The notes: a model not told the origin generated them from the letters alone. A stretch of 64,000 nucleotides of DNA from Euclidia mi (GCA_944739405.2 OX123205.2:38026475-38090474), one strand, 5' to 3'; shown: positions 32,935-46,441, counted from the first letter of the stretch. Translations and numbers: made by a program.

Positions 32935-33560
32935 GATTTTCTGTGAGAGGGTAGTACTTCCCCGGTCGAGCCGGGGTCGTGCTGAAATTAGCAAGGCTCT
33001 ACTACCGTCTCCTCCATGGGAGTGCACCGTGGATCTGTTATTTGATAGTAAAATACATACAAAGTATAAAATGAAGACTCTTATTCCTCCTTTGACTTTA
33101 TGAACGCGAAATGCTCAAAAACTACCGAACAGAAGACGCGGATGGATAAATTAAATGGCTTTGTTTCTTATTAAGGTACTTATCTAAATATTTAAGAAGA
33201 TAGAATTAAAATTATTGCAATTCAAAACATTGATAAGTCAAATCTATTTACACTTCTGTTTCTGATAAATTTAGAGGAAAGAAATTTGTCGGTCCTTCAG
33301 GGGCCCTCCTGAGGACAGGGGCCCTGGGCACGGGCCTGTGTGCCCCTATGGTAAAGACGGTACTGCTGTTAAGCATAACTCGTGACTCGTAATCTTTAGA
33401 GGTGGTTAATTATAAAATACAGCTATCCCTTTGAGTCGCGGAGTGCAGACAGGCAGTCGCTGTGTGGAATAGCTAATATTTAGTCAAATCTGGTTAGACT
33501 AGAAATCGAACCCCCGGTTTTAACTGGGATAACGCTAGGAGGATGATCTTTGAAAGTGCA
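32935..33560 (+). repeat. Mixed repeat remnants upstream of unit 2 exon
   Basis: Holds CCCCGGTCGAGCCGGGG (short hairpin), a hAT terminal fragment related to 27737 (33290-33360), and the 3' part of SINE family 3 (CAGGCAGTCGCTGTGTGGAA...GATAACGCTAGGAGGATGA, about 33430-33545). No gene. Confidence 0.55.
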
Positions 33561-33634
33561 ATGCTTGGAAATCTGTTACCTGTTACGGATTTTCAAATGT
33601 AAATGATAAATTACGTGTTTCCCGTTTGTTGCAG

Positions 33635-35567
33635 ATCGTTTTCGTAAACAGCCGTCCACACTTGAAGAGGCCACGATTGAAACCGATATCGAAGAAGATT
33701 TAATAACGAACATTATTATACAGAATACTGGTAAGCACTGTGGCAATATACACTGTACACTCTTCCTAATACTGTCACTATGGTGGATGGTGAAAGATAA
33801 ATATACCTACTCAAACATCTCAAGACCGCCCTAAAGAAAAGAAATCAAGAGCTCTATAATCTATCTTACCAAGACTTATTATACTTTTTAATAGTTTCCA
33901 TGATCAAACTCTTGCATAATATTCGGAGCGCAAACTACAAGTAGTGTAAAGTTCTTAGTGAGTAGTTTGTTTCAGAAACATCAAGTGTAAATAGAGAAGA
34001 TTCAACAGTGGAGTTTGTTGAAGACTTAGATGATGATGTGTCCATGAGTGACAATTGTGATGACCATGACGACGACGTTAGGCCTGACGCTGAACACCTC
34101 CACATAGAACAACGTAAGTGCTTACACTATTCAGTTGTCCTCTTTTCGTTGATTCCTAGAATAACTAATATGCTGTGCCCACAGGGTCCATATCTGATAA
34201 ATACAAGATTGCACTAAGTAATCATTATGTAGCACCATTACAGAAAGCAATAAAGTATTAAGAGTCAAACGTTCTCAGCACCTCGATCATAGCATATTTT
34301 TCTTTTGTCCTTCCCTCTGTGTAAATGTTAGATTGACTTTCTTTGTAATGAACATGCCTTATAAAACAAATCTTTATAATTCCATAAGTATTCTACGCGC
34401 ACAATTTTATATCTAACTTAATGTTTCAGCCGTACCTACAGCAAATGAGAAAAACACAAGTTATTGGAAACATCAACTGAGCTACATTCTGCACAACACA
34501 CAGTTCTGTGGCATATGTTTGTGTACTGAGGACAATATGAACATGGTCAACGATACTTTAGAGATCTTTGTGGGAGGAAGAAGTCATAGCAAAACAGTCT
34601 TGGAGATCTTAGGTGTAGTGTTTAAGGAGGTAAGTGTGTATATCATTTGCTCACTTGTTAACCATTTTCCTGAAATTCCGGATTATGAGATTTGTGTTTT
34701 CTCTTTCAGGATGATGAAATTCTATCCAATTCACAAATATGTAATGGTTGTACAAAGAATATGATTCAATCATACATGTTTATACAACGAGCAAAAGAAA
34801 CTTCGAGAATGCTTAATTGTCATCTCAATGATCTGTATAATAAGTCTTGTTACATACGAAATAACATTTTGAACAATGAAAAGCAACCTAAAAATGTACT
34901 TCTTACATTAGAAAATTATGATGACACACATCATTTGTATAATCCTGTACATATTGCACCAGCGAAGAAATCTGAAGTAGTTTCGAATAAAGAAACAGAA
35001 GAAACTGAGATGCAGAAACCAAAATATAAATGTTCAATATGCAATCTCTTTCTACCTTCATTTAACACATGGAGGCTACACGAAAGAAATGCGCATAGAG
35101 ATAAGAAGCATAAGGTAGACCCTAACAGACTTAGGCAGGTTAAGAAGATATGCAAGCTGTGTCGTCGAGTGATACAGATTGGTGGATTAGCTGAACACAT
35201 GACAAAGTATCACAAACATTCTATGACCTGCTCACCTCGTAATATAGCTGTTGTCTCAGGCGGCGATTTAAACACTCATACAATAGAGAAACCTAGTAAT
35301 AAAGATGGCAAATGTTTAACTTGCTTGAAGAAGTACAAAGAAGAAGGACTAGAGCAACAACCGTGCAGGTTCTGTTGTGCCAAATGCGCTGAAGCCTCTT
35401 GTCTTCATTACAAATACTTAAGTTGGTATAGAGAACAAATCTCGAAGGGTGTGCTGCGAGCTAAATGTTTACACTGTGAATATGTTTGTAAATCAGAAAA
35501 GGCCTTGCTGAAACATGTCAACATGAGGCACGTAAAACACCTCTCTAAAATTGCCTTCAAAAGTTAA
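33635..35567 (+). CDS. ZAD-C2H2 gene copy 2 (no THAP exon)
   Basis: Exons 33635-33730, 33976-34113, 34430-34629 and 34710-35567, with the same splice sites as gene D exons 4-6 plus an extra upstream exon (RFRKQPSTLEEATIETDIEE...). The frame is open throughout: 430 codons including the stop after the split first codon. ZAD cysteines and all C2H2 ligands are kept. Differences from gene D include R-to-K before CKLC and M-to-K, L-to-V near the C-terminus. The first exon begins phase 1, so an upstream exon is required; none with a start codon is visible in the unit. Confidence 0.75.
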
Positions 35568-35699
35568 AATTCTAATGAAATAAAAGCTTAAAAATAATGT
35601 AGTGTTTTAATGCTATTCTTATTTGTCATTTACTAAATTATTATAGCTCGTTACAGTAAGTATGGTAAAAAAAAAAATATTTAATGCTCTTTAGTGCTG

Positions 35700-35985
35700 G
35701 AATCTCAAGTGCTTTGCCTCTACGTCGGCGTCCCACACGGCTCTGTGCTCTCCCTAACGCTGTTCATCCTGCACTTCAAGGACTTCTCGACTGATAGAAC
35801 ATGAATTGCTATGTGGATCACAGTACGGGTGATGCCCGTTATACCACTAGGCACATCCCTCAGAGCCAATTACAAGAAAAACGCTTCAACTTGTCTGAAG
35901 TGGAGAATTCTCTAAGCCAAGTCTTCGAATGTGGTGAAGGGAACGTTATTTTTTATATTTCACGCCCTAACAAATACGAAAAATA
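35700..35985 (+). pseudogene. Non-LTR RT fragment, unit 2 (hAT empty site)
   Basis: Same as in unit 1 but uninterrupted: the VPHGSVLS block joins directly to NCYVDHSTGDARYT across CGACTGAT at about 35790. The frame changes across the join. Confidence 0.8.
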
Positions 35986-36370
35986 AAAAAATGAAAATAT
36001 TAACATCAATGATTAAAATTTCACGGCTAGATAAGAGTCATTGGATCAACAGAGATTTGGTTCCCTCTGCGTTTTCTACCGTCTCCTTTTTAGGCTTCCG
36101 TACCTAAAAGGTAAAAAACGGGACCCTATTACCAACTAAGCCTCTGCTGTCTGTCTGTCTGGACACGTCTGTCTGTCTGTCACCAGGCTGTATCTCATAA
36201 ACCATGATAGCTAGAAAGCTGAAATTTTCACAAATTATGTATTTCGGTTGACGCTATAACAACAAATACGAAAAATAAAAAAAATGAAAATATTAAGGGG
36301 GTCCCATACAAAAAACGTGTTTTTTGCTCAAAATTACTAACCGTAACAGGTAGACGCCTCAGATGAAGTA

Positions 36371-36677
36371 AGGGCGGTTTCCGATTAGCGTATTTTTCTG
36401 CGCGTATACGGTCGTTTTAGCATACGCGCTTACACGCGCGCTACAATACGCGCTTCAAAAAACCAGACTCACGTAAACGGGCGTGTTCGCTCGAAACGGT
36501 AGTGACGTCTTGTCAGTGTCAACATGGATTTTGACGGCTCGTGGTTATACGAGCTTAGAAGCGCGTCAACGCTCGTACGAGTTGCGCGTGTGCCAAAAGG
36601 CGCGCCTATACGCGCCTACATGCGCTTCCAAAAACGAGCTTATACGCGCGTATAAAACGCTAATCTGAAACCGCACT
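36371..36677. mobile_element. MITE with AAGTA duplication, unit 2 copy
   Basis: Same insertion as 30053-30368, with a short internal deletion near the centre (GTGGTTATACGAG instead of GTGGATAACCACAATATACG). Confidence 0.85.
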
Positions 36678-37502
36678 AAGTAGACGCTTTAAATTTTCGC
36701 AGAATATGTCGCACACTTAAACCAATAATGTCACTATCCAAAAATCTTAACTTTTCAGTAAAGCTAAAAAACGTTTTTGTAGTGTGAATATGCCACGAAT
36801 ATGCATGATACTTTAGAATTCATGCACAATTTAGTCATTCTTTGATATAGATAATATGGGTAAATATTGTATCTCCAATATGAAAACATAAAATAATTGA
36901 TTTAGTTGTATATAATTTATATGTTTTCGTTATTTATTTTAAAGTGTCACTTTGACTTTTATCATTTTATTTTATTTCGTCTTAGTGACACTGCGGACTT
37001 TCTTTTTAATAAAAATAAATAAATAAGAAAAGCTTTAAAATTATATTTAATAACCAAAAATGGTTTTATTAACTTTTACAGTGATTTTATTTACTTGTAT
37101 AGTGATAAGAAATATATACTTATGGTCACAAGCACAAGGTAATAAAAAGGAACATTTTGTTCAGATACAAATTTATTTAAATAAATCTGGAATATGCTGG
37201 CTGCCTCCGTGGTCCAGTGAATAGCGTATGCGACTGCTAATCGGAGGTCCCGGGTTCGATTCCCGGGTCAGGCAAAAGTGTTAGGTACTGGATTTTTCCG
37301 AATTCTCAGTAGCAGCCCGGAGTCTGGTGTTGTGCCCGGTAACGGCAATAGGCTCGCCCCCTATTACGACGTGGGACTTAAAAATTCATGGTGAAATGTG
37401 GGTGTAACATTGCGCCTCTGCCTACCCCTTTGGGGATACAGGCGTGAGTCTATAAATAAAAAATAATAAAACTTAACTCCAGTAGGCATTTTAAATTTTA
37501 TT

Positions 37503-38602
37503 CTAAAAAATAATAACATCATCATCATCCGGGGGAAAATCACCTGCTCTTGACGATGCTATAAAAGATCTGGATTTGGATGAACAAGAACTTAATGATC
37601 TTGCTTTAAGTACCTACCTGAACAGTACTTTGCAAATTAGCTGTGCTCGGTAGATTCTCGCCGGGTTGTGTCAAATAGTGAGCACTAATATTGAATTCCT
37701 TAGACTGGATTGAATCTGAAATATGTGTCCCAATGTTAGATGAAGATGAACTGCTCGAAGAGGAAGAGCTGCTTGAAGATGATGAACTTACTGCTGCTTA
37801 AACTACGTAACTTCGGATTGTTTCCAAACGAGATCTGTAGTGGCTCTACTTGAGTAAGAGTATGAAACACTGGTTGATATGAGTTTGATTTTTCATCACT
37901 ACAGTCATTTTCTTTATTTTCAAGTGAATTTTCAGTAATTTATCACGCCGCTGCATTCTTTTGCACACCTTAAAACATGAAATCCTTAAATTAATGTTTG
38001 TGTAGTAATAATACCGAAAGTTTAAATAATGGAATCGTCCTAAATATAAGTTAGGGATTACTGTAGAGTAATCCCTAACGTAATTGATCAATTTTAAATG
38101 CCAACCGTCGGTAATAGTCATCGTATAAGTACGATAAAACGACACTTTGCGTTAATTATTGCCATGATGATCCTGACAGCAAAATGACACTTTTTGAATG
38201 AGTATTAGAATAGAATTTTATCAATGAGTTTAATACATTTTTTTAAGAAAATGATGACAGCAAAAATGACATAATAAGCAATGTAACGATTATGCTGTAG
38301 CGAACAAATGACAAATAAGTTATGATTTTAAAGCTAAACTGACACTAAACTGAAAGTGGCGTCAAATGGCGTCAAATTATTGAATGAATAATGTGATAAC
38401 TTTAATGCAAACTTGACACTAAGCAAAAAATGTCAATATGGCGTCAAACCAATGATATAAATAAGAGAAAAACTTAGTGCAAATATGAACTTCAACGCAA
38501 AATGTCACTGTTTAAATTAAAATAATGCACTACTTACCAAAAATATCACTAGTAGTTTTGTCCTTGGCGACACGTACTTTTTCGTTGAAGGTCAGTGTTC
38601 CA
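37503..38602 (-). pseudogene. Antisense Ser-rich exons, unit 2, frameshifted
   Basis: Equivalent of 31194-32287. Exon 37503-37793 carries a 4-bp duplication (GTAG after CAG on the minus strand) that shifts the frame into a stop. Upstream exon 38538-38602 is unchanged. Confidence 0.45.
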
Positions 38603-39949
38603 CTGAGGGGAGAGCAATATTTTGTTTAGTGACGAAGCGGACCATTGCCATCTAGCGGGTATTCTTGTTACCTTTTGACTAGTGTCAGTGCGATTACGCG
38701 TAGGTCCGTTTCCCAACAGATGACATTAAAAAGTGGTTTTGGAAAAATTTTGGATAGTGACAGTGTTGGATTAAGCGTGCGATGTAGTTGTATATTACCT
38801 TTCAAAATAAATAATTAAATAAAAAAAAGTTTATTATAAAGGGGGGCTCCCATACAACAAACGTAATTTTTAAGCAAGTTATGACTCGATCTTAATAAAC
38901 AGGTAGAAACTTAAAAATAAAAAGTATTTAAGTATACATACAACAAACGTGGTTTTCTTTAATAGATGATGGTACGGAACCCTTCGTGCGTGAGTCCGAC
39001 TCGCACTTGCCCAATTTTTATTTTTGTGGTAATAGGCGGCAAACGAGCAGGTGGATCGCCTGATGGTAAGCAATTACCGCCGCTCATGGACACAAGCAAC
39101 ACCACAGGAGTCACAAGTGCGTTGCCGCCACTTGGGGTTGAAAGGGATAGGATGAGGAGTGGGATGAGGGTGAAGGAATAGGAGATAGAGCCTCCGGCAC
39201 TCTCACTCACCGAACGAAACGCAACAGTTTAGGTACTGTTACTTTACGTCGATTTACTGTGAGAGGGTAGTACTTCCCCGGTCGAGCCGGGGTCGTGCTG
39301 AAATTAGCAAGGCTCTACTACCGTCTCCTCCATGGGAGTGCACCGTGGATCTGTTATTTGATAGTAAAATACATACAAAGTATAAAATGAAGACTCTTAT
39401 TCCTCCTTTGACTTTATCAACGCGAAATGCTCAAAAACTACCGAACAGAAGACGCGGATGGATAAATTAAATGGCTTTGTTTCTTATTAAGGTACTTATC
39501 TAAATATTTAAGAAGATAGAATTAAAATGATTGCAATTTAAACATTGATAAGTCAAATCTATTTACACTTCTGTTTCTGATAAATTTAGAGGAAAGAAAT
39601 TTGTCGGTCCTTCAGGGGCCCCCCTGAGGACAGGGGCCCTGGGCACGGGCCTGTGTGCCCCTATGGTAAAGACGGTACTGCTGTTAAGCATAACTCGTGA
39701 CTCGTAATCTTTAGAGGTGGTTAATTATAAAATACAGCTATCCCTTTGAGTCGCGGAGTGCAGACAGGCAGTCGCTGTGTGGAATAGCTAATATTTAGTC
39801 AAATCTGGTTAGACTAGAAATCGAAACCCCGGTTTTAACTGAGATAACGCTAGGAGGATGATCTTTGAAAGTGCAATGCTTGGAAATCTGTTAACTGTTA
39901 CGGATTTTTAAATGTAAATGATAAATTACGTGTTTCCCGTTTGTTGCAG

Positions 39950-41876
39950 ATCGTTTTCGTAAACAGCCGTCCACACTTGAAGAGGCCACGATTGAAACCG
40001 ATATCGAAGAAGATTTAATAACGAACATTATTATACAGAATACTGGTAAGCACTGTGGCAATATACACTGTACACTCTTCCTAATACTGTCACTATGGTG
40101 GATGGTGAAAGATAAATATACCTACTCAAACATCTCAAGACCGCCCTAAAGAAAAGAAATCAAGAGCTCTATAATCTATCTTACCAAGACTTATTATACT
40201 TTTTAATAGTTTCCATGATCAAACTCTTGCATAATATTCGGAGCGCAAACTACAAGTAGTGTAAAGTTCTTAGTGAGTAGTTTGTTTCAGAAACATCAAG
40301 TGTAAATAGAGAAGATTCAACAGTGGAGTTTGTTGAAGACTTAGATGTGTCCATGAGTGACAATTGTGATGACCATGACGACGACGTTAGGCCTGACACT
40401 GAACACCTCCACATAGAACAACGTAAGTGCTTACACTATTCAGTTGTCCTCTTTTCGTTGATTCCTAGAATAACTAATATGCTGTGCCCACAGGGTCCAT
40501 ATCTGATAAATACAAGATTGCACTAAGTAATCATTATGTAGCACCATTACAGAAAGCAATAAAGTATTAAGAGTCAAACGTTCTCAGCACCTCGATCATA
40601 GCATATTTTTCTTTTGTCCTTCCCTCTGTGTAAATGTTAGATTGACTTTCTTTGTAATGAACATGCCTTATAAAACAAATCTTTATAATTCCATAAGTAT
40701 TTTACGCGCACAATTTTATATCTAACTTAATGTTTCAGCCGTACCTACAGCAAATGAGAAAAACACAAGTTATTGGAAACATCAACTGAGCTACATTCTG
40801 CACAACACACAGTTCTGTGGCATATGTTTGTGTACTGAGGACAATATGAACACGGTCAACGATACTTTAGAGATCTTTGTGGGAGGAAGAAGTCATAGCA
40901 GAACAGTCTTGGAGATCTTAGGTGTAGTGTTTAAGGAGGTAAGTGTGTATATCATTTGCTCACTTGTTAACCATTTTCCTGAAATTCCGGATTATGAGAT
41001 TTGTGTTTTCTCTTTCAGGATGATGAAATTCTATCCAATTCACAAATATGTAATGGTTGTACAAAGAATATGATTCAATCATACATGTTTATACAACGAG
41101 CAAAAGAAACTTCGAGAATGCTTAATTGTCATCTCAATGATCTGTATAATAAGTCTTGTTACATACGAAATAACATTTTGAACAATGAAAAGCAACCTAA
41201 AAATGTACTTCTTACATTAGAAAATTATGATGACACACATCATTTGTATAATCCTGTACATATTGCACCAGCGAAGAAATCTGAAGTAGTTTCGAATAAA
41301 GAAACAGAAGAAACTGAGATGCAGAAACCAAAATATAAATGTTCAATATGCAATCTCTTTCTACCTTCATTTAACACATGGAGGCTACACGAAAGAAATG
41401 CGCATAGAGATAAGAAGCATAAGGTAGACCCTAACAGACTTAGGCAGGTTAAGAAGATATGCAAGCTGTGTCGTCGAGTGATACAGATTGGTGGATTAGC
41501 TGAACACATGACAAAGTATCACAAACATTCTATGACCCGCTCACCTCGTAATATAGCTGTTGTCTCAGGCGGCGATTTAAACACTCATACAATAGAGAAA
41601 CCTAGTAATAAAGATGGCAAATGTTTAACTTGCTTGAAGAAGTACAAAGAAGAAGGACTAGAGCAACAACCGTGCAGGTTCTGTTGTGCCAAATGCGCTG
41701 AAGCCTCTTGTCTTCATTACAAATACTTAAGTTGGTATAGAGAACAAATCTCGAAGGGTGTGCTGCGAGCTAAATGTTTACACTGTGAATATGTTTGTAA
41801 ATCAGAAAAGGCCTTGCTGAAACATGTCAACATGAGGCACGTAAAACACCTCTCTAAAATTGCCTTCAAAAGTTAA
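39950..41876 (+). CDS. ZAD-C2H2 gene copy 3 (no THAP exon)
   Basis: Exons 39950-40045, 40291-40422, 40739-40938 and 41019-41876. Exon 4 is 6 nt shorter than in gene D (two Asp codons lost, in frame). Otherwise the protein is almost identical to copy 2; the ZAD and finger ligands are intact. It needs an upstream exon to supply a start. Confidence 0.75.
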
Positions 41877-42002
41877 ATTTCTAATGAAATAAAAGCTTAA
41901 AAATAATGTAGTGTTTTAATGCTATTCTTATTTGTCATTTACTAAATTATTATAGCTCGTTACAGTAAGTATGGTAAAAAAAAAAATTTAATGCTCTTTA
42001 GT

Positions 42003-42300
42003 GCTGGAATCTCAAGTGCTTTGCCTCTACGTCGGCGTCCCACACGGCTCTGTGCTCTCCCTAACGCTGTTCATCCTGCACTTCGAGGACTTATCGATTG
42101 ATAGAACGTGAATTGCTATGTGGATCACAGTGCGGGTGATGGCCGTTATACCACTAGGCACATCCCTCAGAGCCAATTACAAGAAAAATGCTTCAACTTG
42201 TCTGAAGTGGAGAATTCTCTAAGCCAAGTCTTCGAATGTGGTGAAGGGCACGTTATTTTTTATATTTCACGCCGTAGTCAACGATTTCCACTTAATAAAG
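42003..42300 (+). pseudogene. Non-LTR RT fragment, unit 3
   Basis: As in unit 2, with empty site CGATTGAT at about 42092. Downstream of about 42268 the sequence differs from units 1 and 2 (CAGAATCAGCCACATGTGGT...), so an insertion or deletion separates them. Confidence 0.75.
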
Positions 42301-43053
42301 TGCAGAATCAGCCACATGTGGTGTATTGCACACATGTCTCGGTTGGGGCGCCAAAACATCAATGATCAACACGGCTTTGGAGCAACAGAGATTTGGATCC
42401 CTCTGCGTTTTCTACCGTCTCCTTTTTAGGCTCCCGTACCTAAAAGGTAAAAAACGGGACCCTATTACCAACTAAGCCTCTGCTGTCTGTCTGTCTGGAC
42501 ACGTCTGTCTGTCTGTCGCCAGGCTGTATCTCATAAACAATGATAGCTAGAAAGCTGAAATTTTCACAAATTATGTATTTCGGTTGCCGCTATAACAACA
42601 AATACGAAAAATAAAAAAAAAATAAAATATTAAGGGGGGTCCCATACAAAAAACGTGTTTTTTGCTCAAAATTACTAACCGTAACAGGTAGACGCCTCAG
42701 ATGAAGTAGACGCTTTAAATTTTCACAGAATATTTCGCACGCTTAAACCAATAATGTCACTATCCAAAAATCTTAACTTTTCAGTAGAGCTAAAAAACGT
42801 TTATGTAGTGTGAATATGCCACGAACATGCATGATACTTTAGAATTCATGCACAATTTAGTCATTCTTTGATATAGATAATATGGGTAAATATTGTATCT
42901 CAAATATGAAAACATAAAATAATTGATTTAGTTGTATATAATTTATATGTTTTCGTTATTTATTTTAAAGTGTCACTTTGACTTTTATCATTTTATTTGA
43001 TTTCAATTTACTTGTATAGTGATAAGAAATATATAGTTATGGTCACAAGCACA

Positions 43054-43654
43054 CCCCCCCGTGGGATCTCCACCTTGTCGTGGTGGGGGGGCTCAGTAAC
43101 CGTGGATTGGTCACCCGCGGTGAAGCTAAGAGGGATCCAGGAGGGGACGCTCCGCGTGGGCTTGGAGGGGCCTGCGCAGGATGCGTCCAACGGTGCGGGT
43201 GCGGGGGACAGTTCTGTCTGTCCCTCGCAGTCGGGTGCGGTCGCGGGAGGAGAGGCGTGTCGGTGTTGCGTTGCCGCGCGCCCTATCTCCCGCGACCAAA
43301 TGGGGGCGCACCATTCGATGCGTCGCGGTGGGGCCGCAGAGGAAGAGGAGATGCGGTGTTGCGTTGCCGTCCTCCCTATCCTCTGCGGCCGCTGGGCGTT
43401 TTGGCGGCGGAGTCCAACACCTTAATCCGTCGCCAAGGGGGTTTTGTTCGGGGCCCGCCTGACCATCTGGCGGGCCAATACCCGTCGGAGGGTGGCGACG
43501 AGTGCTTTGGTGATGCCCCACCCTCCGACACACGGGTACATGGCGGAAGTCGAGGTGGTTTTTAGTGGAAACACCACATACTCCGGCTCTTATTTTCCCC
43601 AAGAGTCGGAGATCCGAAGGGATTTTCCACCTCGTAAAACAAAAAAAAAAAAAA
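43054..43654 (+). mobile_element. GC-rich structured retroposon, copy 1 (601 bp), TSD of 15 bp
   Basis: Flanked by ATGGTCACAAGCACA at 43039-43053 and 43655-43669; starts with a C-run and GTGGGATCTCCACCTTGTCG and ends in poly-A. Units 1 and 2 show the empty site. The body has several strong hairpins (see findings) and no convincing protein; its long GC-rich frames on both strands are base-composition artefacts. This fits a SINE-like or LINE-derived non-autonomous retroposon. Second copy at 48748-49343. Confidence 0.9.
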
Positions 43655-43730
43655 ATGGTCACAAGCACAAGGTAATAAAAAGAAACATTTTGTTCAGATA
43701 CAAATTTATTTAAATAAATCTGGAATATGC

Positions 43731-43985
43731 TGGCTGCCTCCGTGGTCCAGTGGATAGCGTATGCGACTGCTAATCGGAGGTCCCGGGTTCGATTCCCGGG
43801 TCAGGCGAAAGTGTTACTGGATTTTTCCGAATTCTCAGTAGCAGCCCGGAGTCTGGTGTTGTGCCCGGTAACGGCAATAGGCTCGCCCCCTATTACGACG
43901 TGGGACTTAAAAATTCATGGTGAAATGTGGGTGTAATATTGCGCCTCTGCCTACCCCTTTGGGGATCCAGTCTATAAATAAAAAA
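43731..43985 (+). mobile_element. tRNA-headed SINE, family 2 (unit 3)
   Basis: Unit 3 copy of 30889-31150, with small losses near the 3' end (GGGGATCCAGTCTATAAAT). Confidence 0.8.
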
Positions 43986-44024
43986 TAATAAAACTTAACT
44001 CCAGTAGGCATTTTAAATTTTATT

Positions 44025-45107
44025 CTAAAAAATAATAACATCATCATCATCCGGGGAAAAATCACCTGCTCTTGACGAAGCTATAAAAGATCTGGATTTG
44101 GATGAACTAGAACTTAATGATCTTGCTTTAGGTACCTGAACAGTACTTTGCAAATTAGCTGTGCTCGGTAGATTCTCGCCGGGTTGTGTCAAATAGTGAA
44201 CACTAATATTGAATTCCTTAGACTGGATTGAATCTGAAATATGTGTCCCAATGTTAGATGAAGATGAACTGCTCGAAGAGGAAGAGCTGCTTGAAGAAGA
44301 TGAACTTACTTCTGCTTAAACTACGTAACTTCGGATTGTTTCCAAACGAGATCTGTAGTGGCTCTACTTGAGTAAGAGTATGAAACACTGGTTGATATGA
44401 GTTTGATTTTTCATCACTACAGTCATTTTCTTTATTTTCAAGTGAATTTTCAGTAATTTATCACGCCGCTGCATTCTTTTGCACACCTTAAAACATGAAA
44501 TCCTTAAATTAATGTTTGTGTAGTAAGAATACCGAAAGTTTAAATAATGGAATCGTCCTAAATATAAGTTAGGGATTACTGTAGAGTAATCCCTAACGTA
44601 ATTGATCAATTTTAAATGCCAACCGTCGGTAATAGTCATCGTATAAGTACGATAAAACGACACTTTGCGTTAATTATTGCCATGATCCTGACAGCAAAAT
44701 GACACTTTATGAAATAAAATATTTTATTAATGAGTTTAATACATTTTTTAAGAAAATGATGACAGCAAAAATGACATAATAAGTAATGTGACAATTATGC
44801 TGTAGCGAACAAATGACAAATAAGTTATGATTTTAAAGCTAAACTGACACTAAACTGAAAGTGGCGTCAAATGGCGTCAAATTATTGAATGAATAATGTG
44901 ATAACTTTAATGCAAACTTGACACTAAGCAAAAAATTTCAATATGGCGTCAAACCAATGATATAAATAAGAGAAAAACTTAGTGCAAACATGAACTTCAA
45001 CGCAAAATGTCACTGTTTAAATTATAATAATGCTCTACTTACCAAAAATATCACTAGTAGTTTTGTCCTTGGCGACACGTACTTTTTCGTTGAAGGTCAG
45101 TGTTCCA
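44025..45107 (-). pseudogene. Antisense Ser-rich exons, unit 3, acceptor lost
   Basis: The exon 44025-44311 is open, as in unit 1. In the upstream exon (ending 45043) the acceptor reads CTCCCCTCCG instead of CTCCCCTCAG, so splicing at this site should fail. Confidence 0.4.
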
Positions 45108-46441
45108 CGGAGGGGAGAGGAATATTTTGTTTAGTGACGAAGCGGACCATTGCCATCTAGCGGGTATTCTTGTTACCTTTTGACTAGTGTCAGTGCGATT
45201 ACGTGTAGGTCCACGTTTCCCAACAGATGACATTAAAAAGTGGCTTTGGCAAAATTTTGGATAGTGACAGTGTTGGATTAAGCGTGCGATGTAGTTGTAT
45301 ATTACCTTTCAAAATAAATAATTAAATAAAAAAAGTTTATTATAAAGGGGGGCTCCCATTCAACAAACGTAATTTTTAAGCAAGTTATTACTCGATCTTA
45401 ATAAACAGGTAGAAACTTAAAAATAAAAAGTATTTAAGTATACATACAACGAACGTGGTTTTCTTTTATAGATGATGGTACGGAACCCTTCGTGCGCGAG
45501 TCCGACTCGCACTTGCCCAATTTTTATTTTTTTGGTAATAGGCGGCAAACGAGCAGGTGGATCGCGTGATGGTAAGCAATTACCGCCGCCCATGGACACA
45601 AGCAACACCACAGGAGTCACAAGTGCGTTGCCGCCACTTGGGGTTGAAAGGGATAGGATGAGGAGTGGGATGAGGGTGAAGGAATAGGGGATAGAGACTC
45701 CGGCACTCTCACTCACCGAACGAAACGCAACAGTTTAGGTACTGTTACTTTACGTCGATTTTCTGTGAGAGGGTAGTACTTCCCCGGTCGAGCCGGGGTC
45801 GTGCTGAAATTAGCAAGGCTCTTCTACCGTCTCCTCCATGGGAGTGCACTGTGGATCTGTTATTTGATAGTAAAATATATACATAGTATAAAATGAAGAC
45901 TCTTATTCCTCCTTTGGCTTTATTGCCGAAATGCTCAAAAACTACCGAACAGAAGACGCGGATGGATAAATTAAATGGCTTTGTTTCTTATTAAGGTACT
46001 TATCTAAATATTTAAGAAAATAGCATTAAAATGATTGCAATTTAAACATTGATAAGTCAAATCTATTTACACTTCTGTTTCTGATAAATTTAGAGGAAAG
46101 AAATTTGTCGGTCCTTCAGGGGCCGCCCTGAGGATAGGGGCCCTGGGCAAGGGCCTGTGTGCCCCTATGGTAAAGACGGAGCATAACTCCTGACTCGTAA
46201 TCTTTAGAGGTGGTTAATTATATAATACAGCTATCCCTTTGAGTTGCGGAGTGCAGACAGACAGTCGCTGTGTGGAATAGCTAATATTTAGTCAAATCTG
46301 GTTAGACTAGAAATCGAACCCCCGGTTTTAACTAGGATAACGCTAGGAGCATGATCTTTGAAAGTGCAATGCTTGGAAATCTGTTACCTGTTACGGATTT
46401 TCAAATGTAAATGATAAATTACGTGTTTCCCGTTGTTGCAG

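Noticed and set aside
43126..43668. Long GC-rich open frames on both strands of the retroposon
   Set aside because: Overlapping frames on both strands arise from GC-rich sequence without stops; the frames are not conserved between the two copies and the DNA forms strong hairpins instead.
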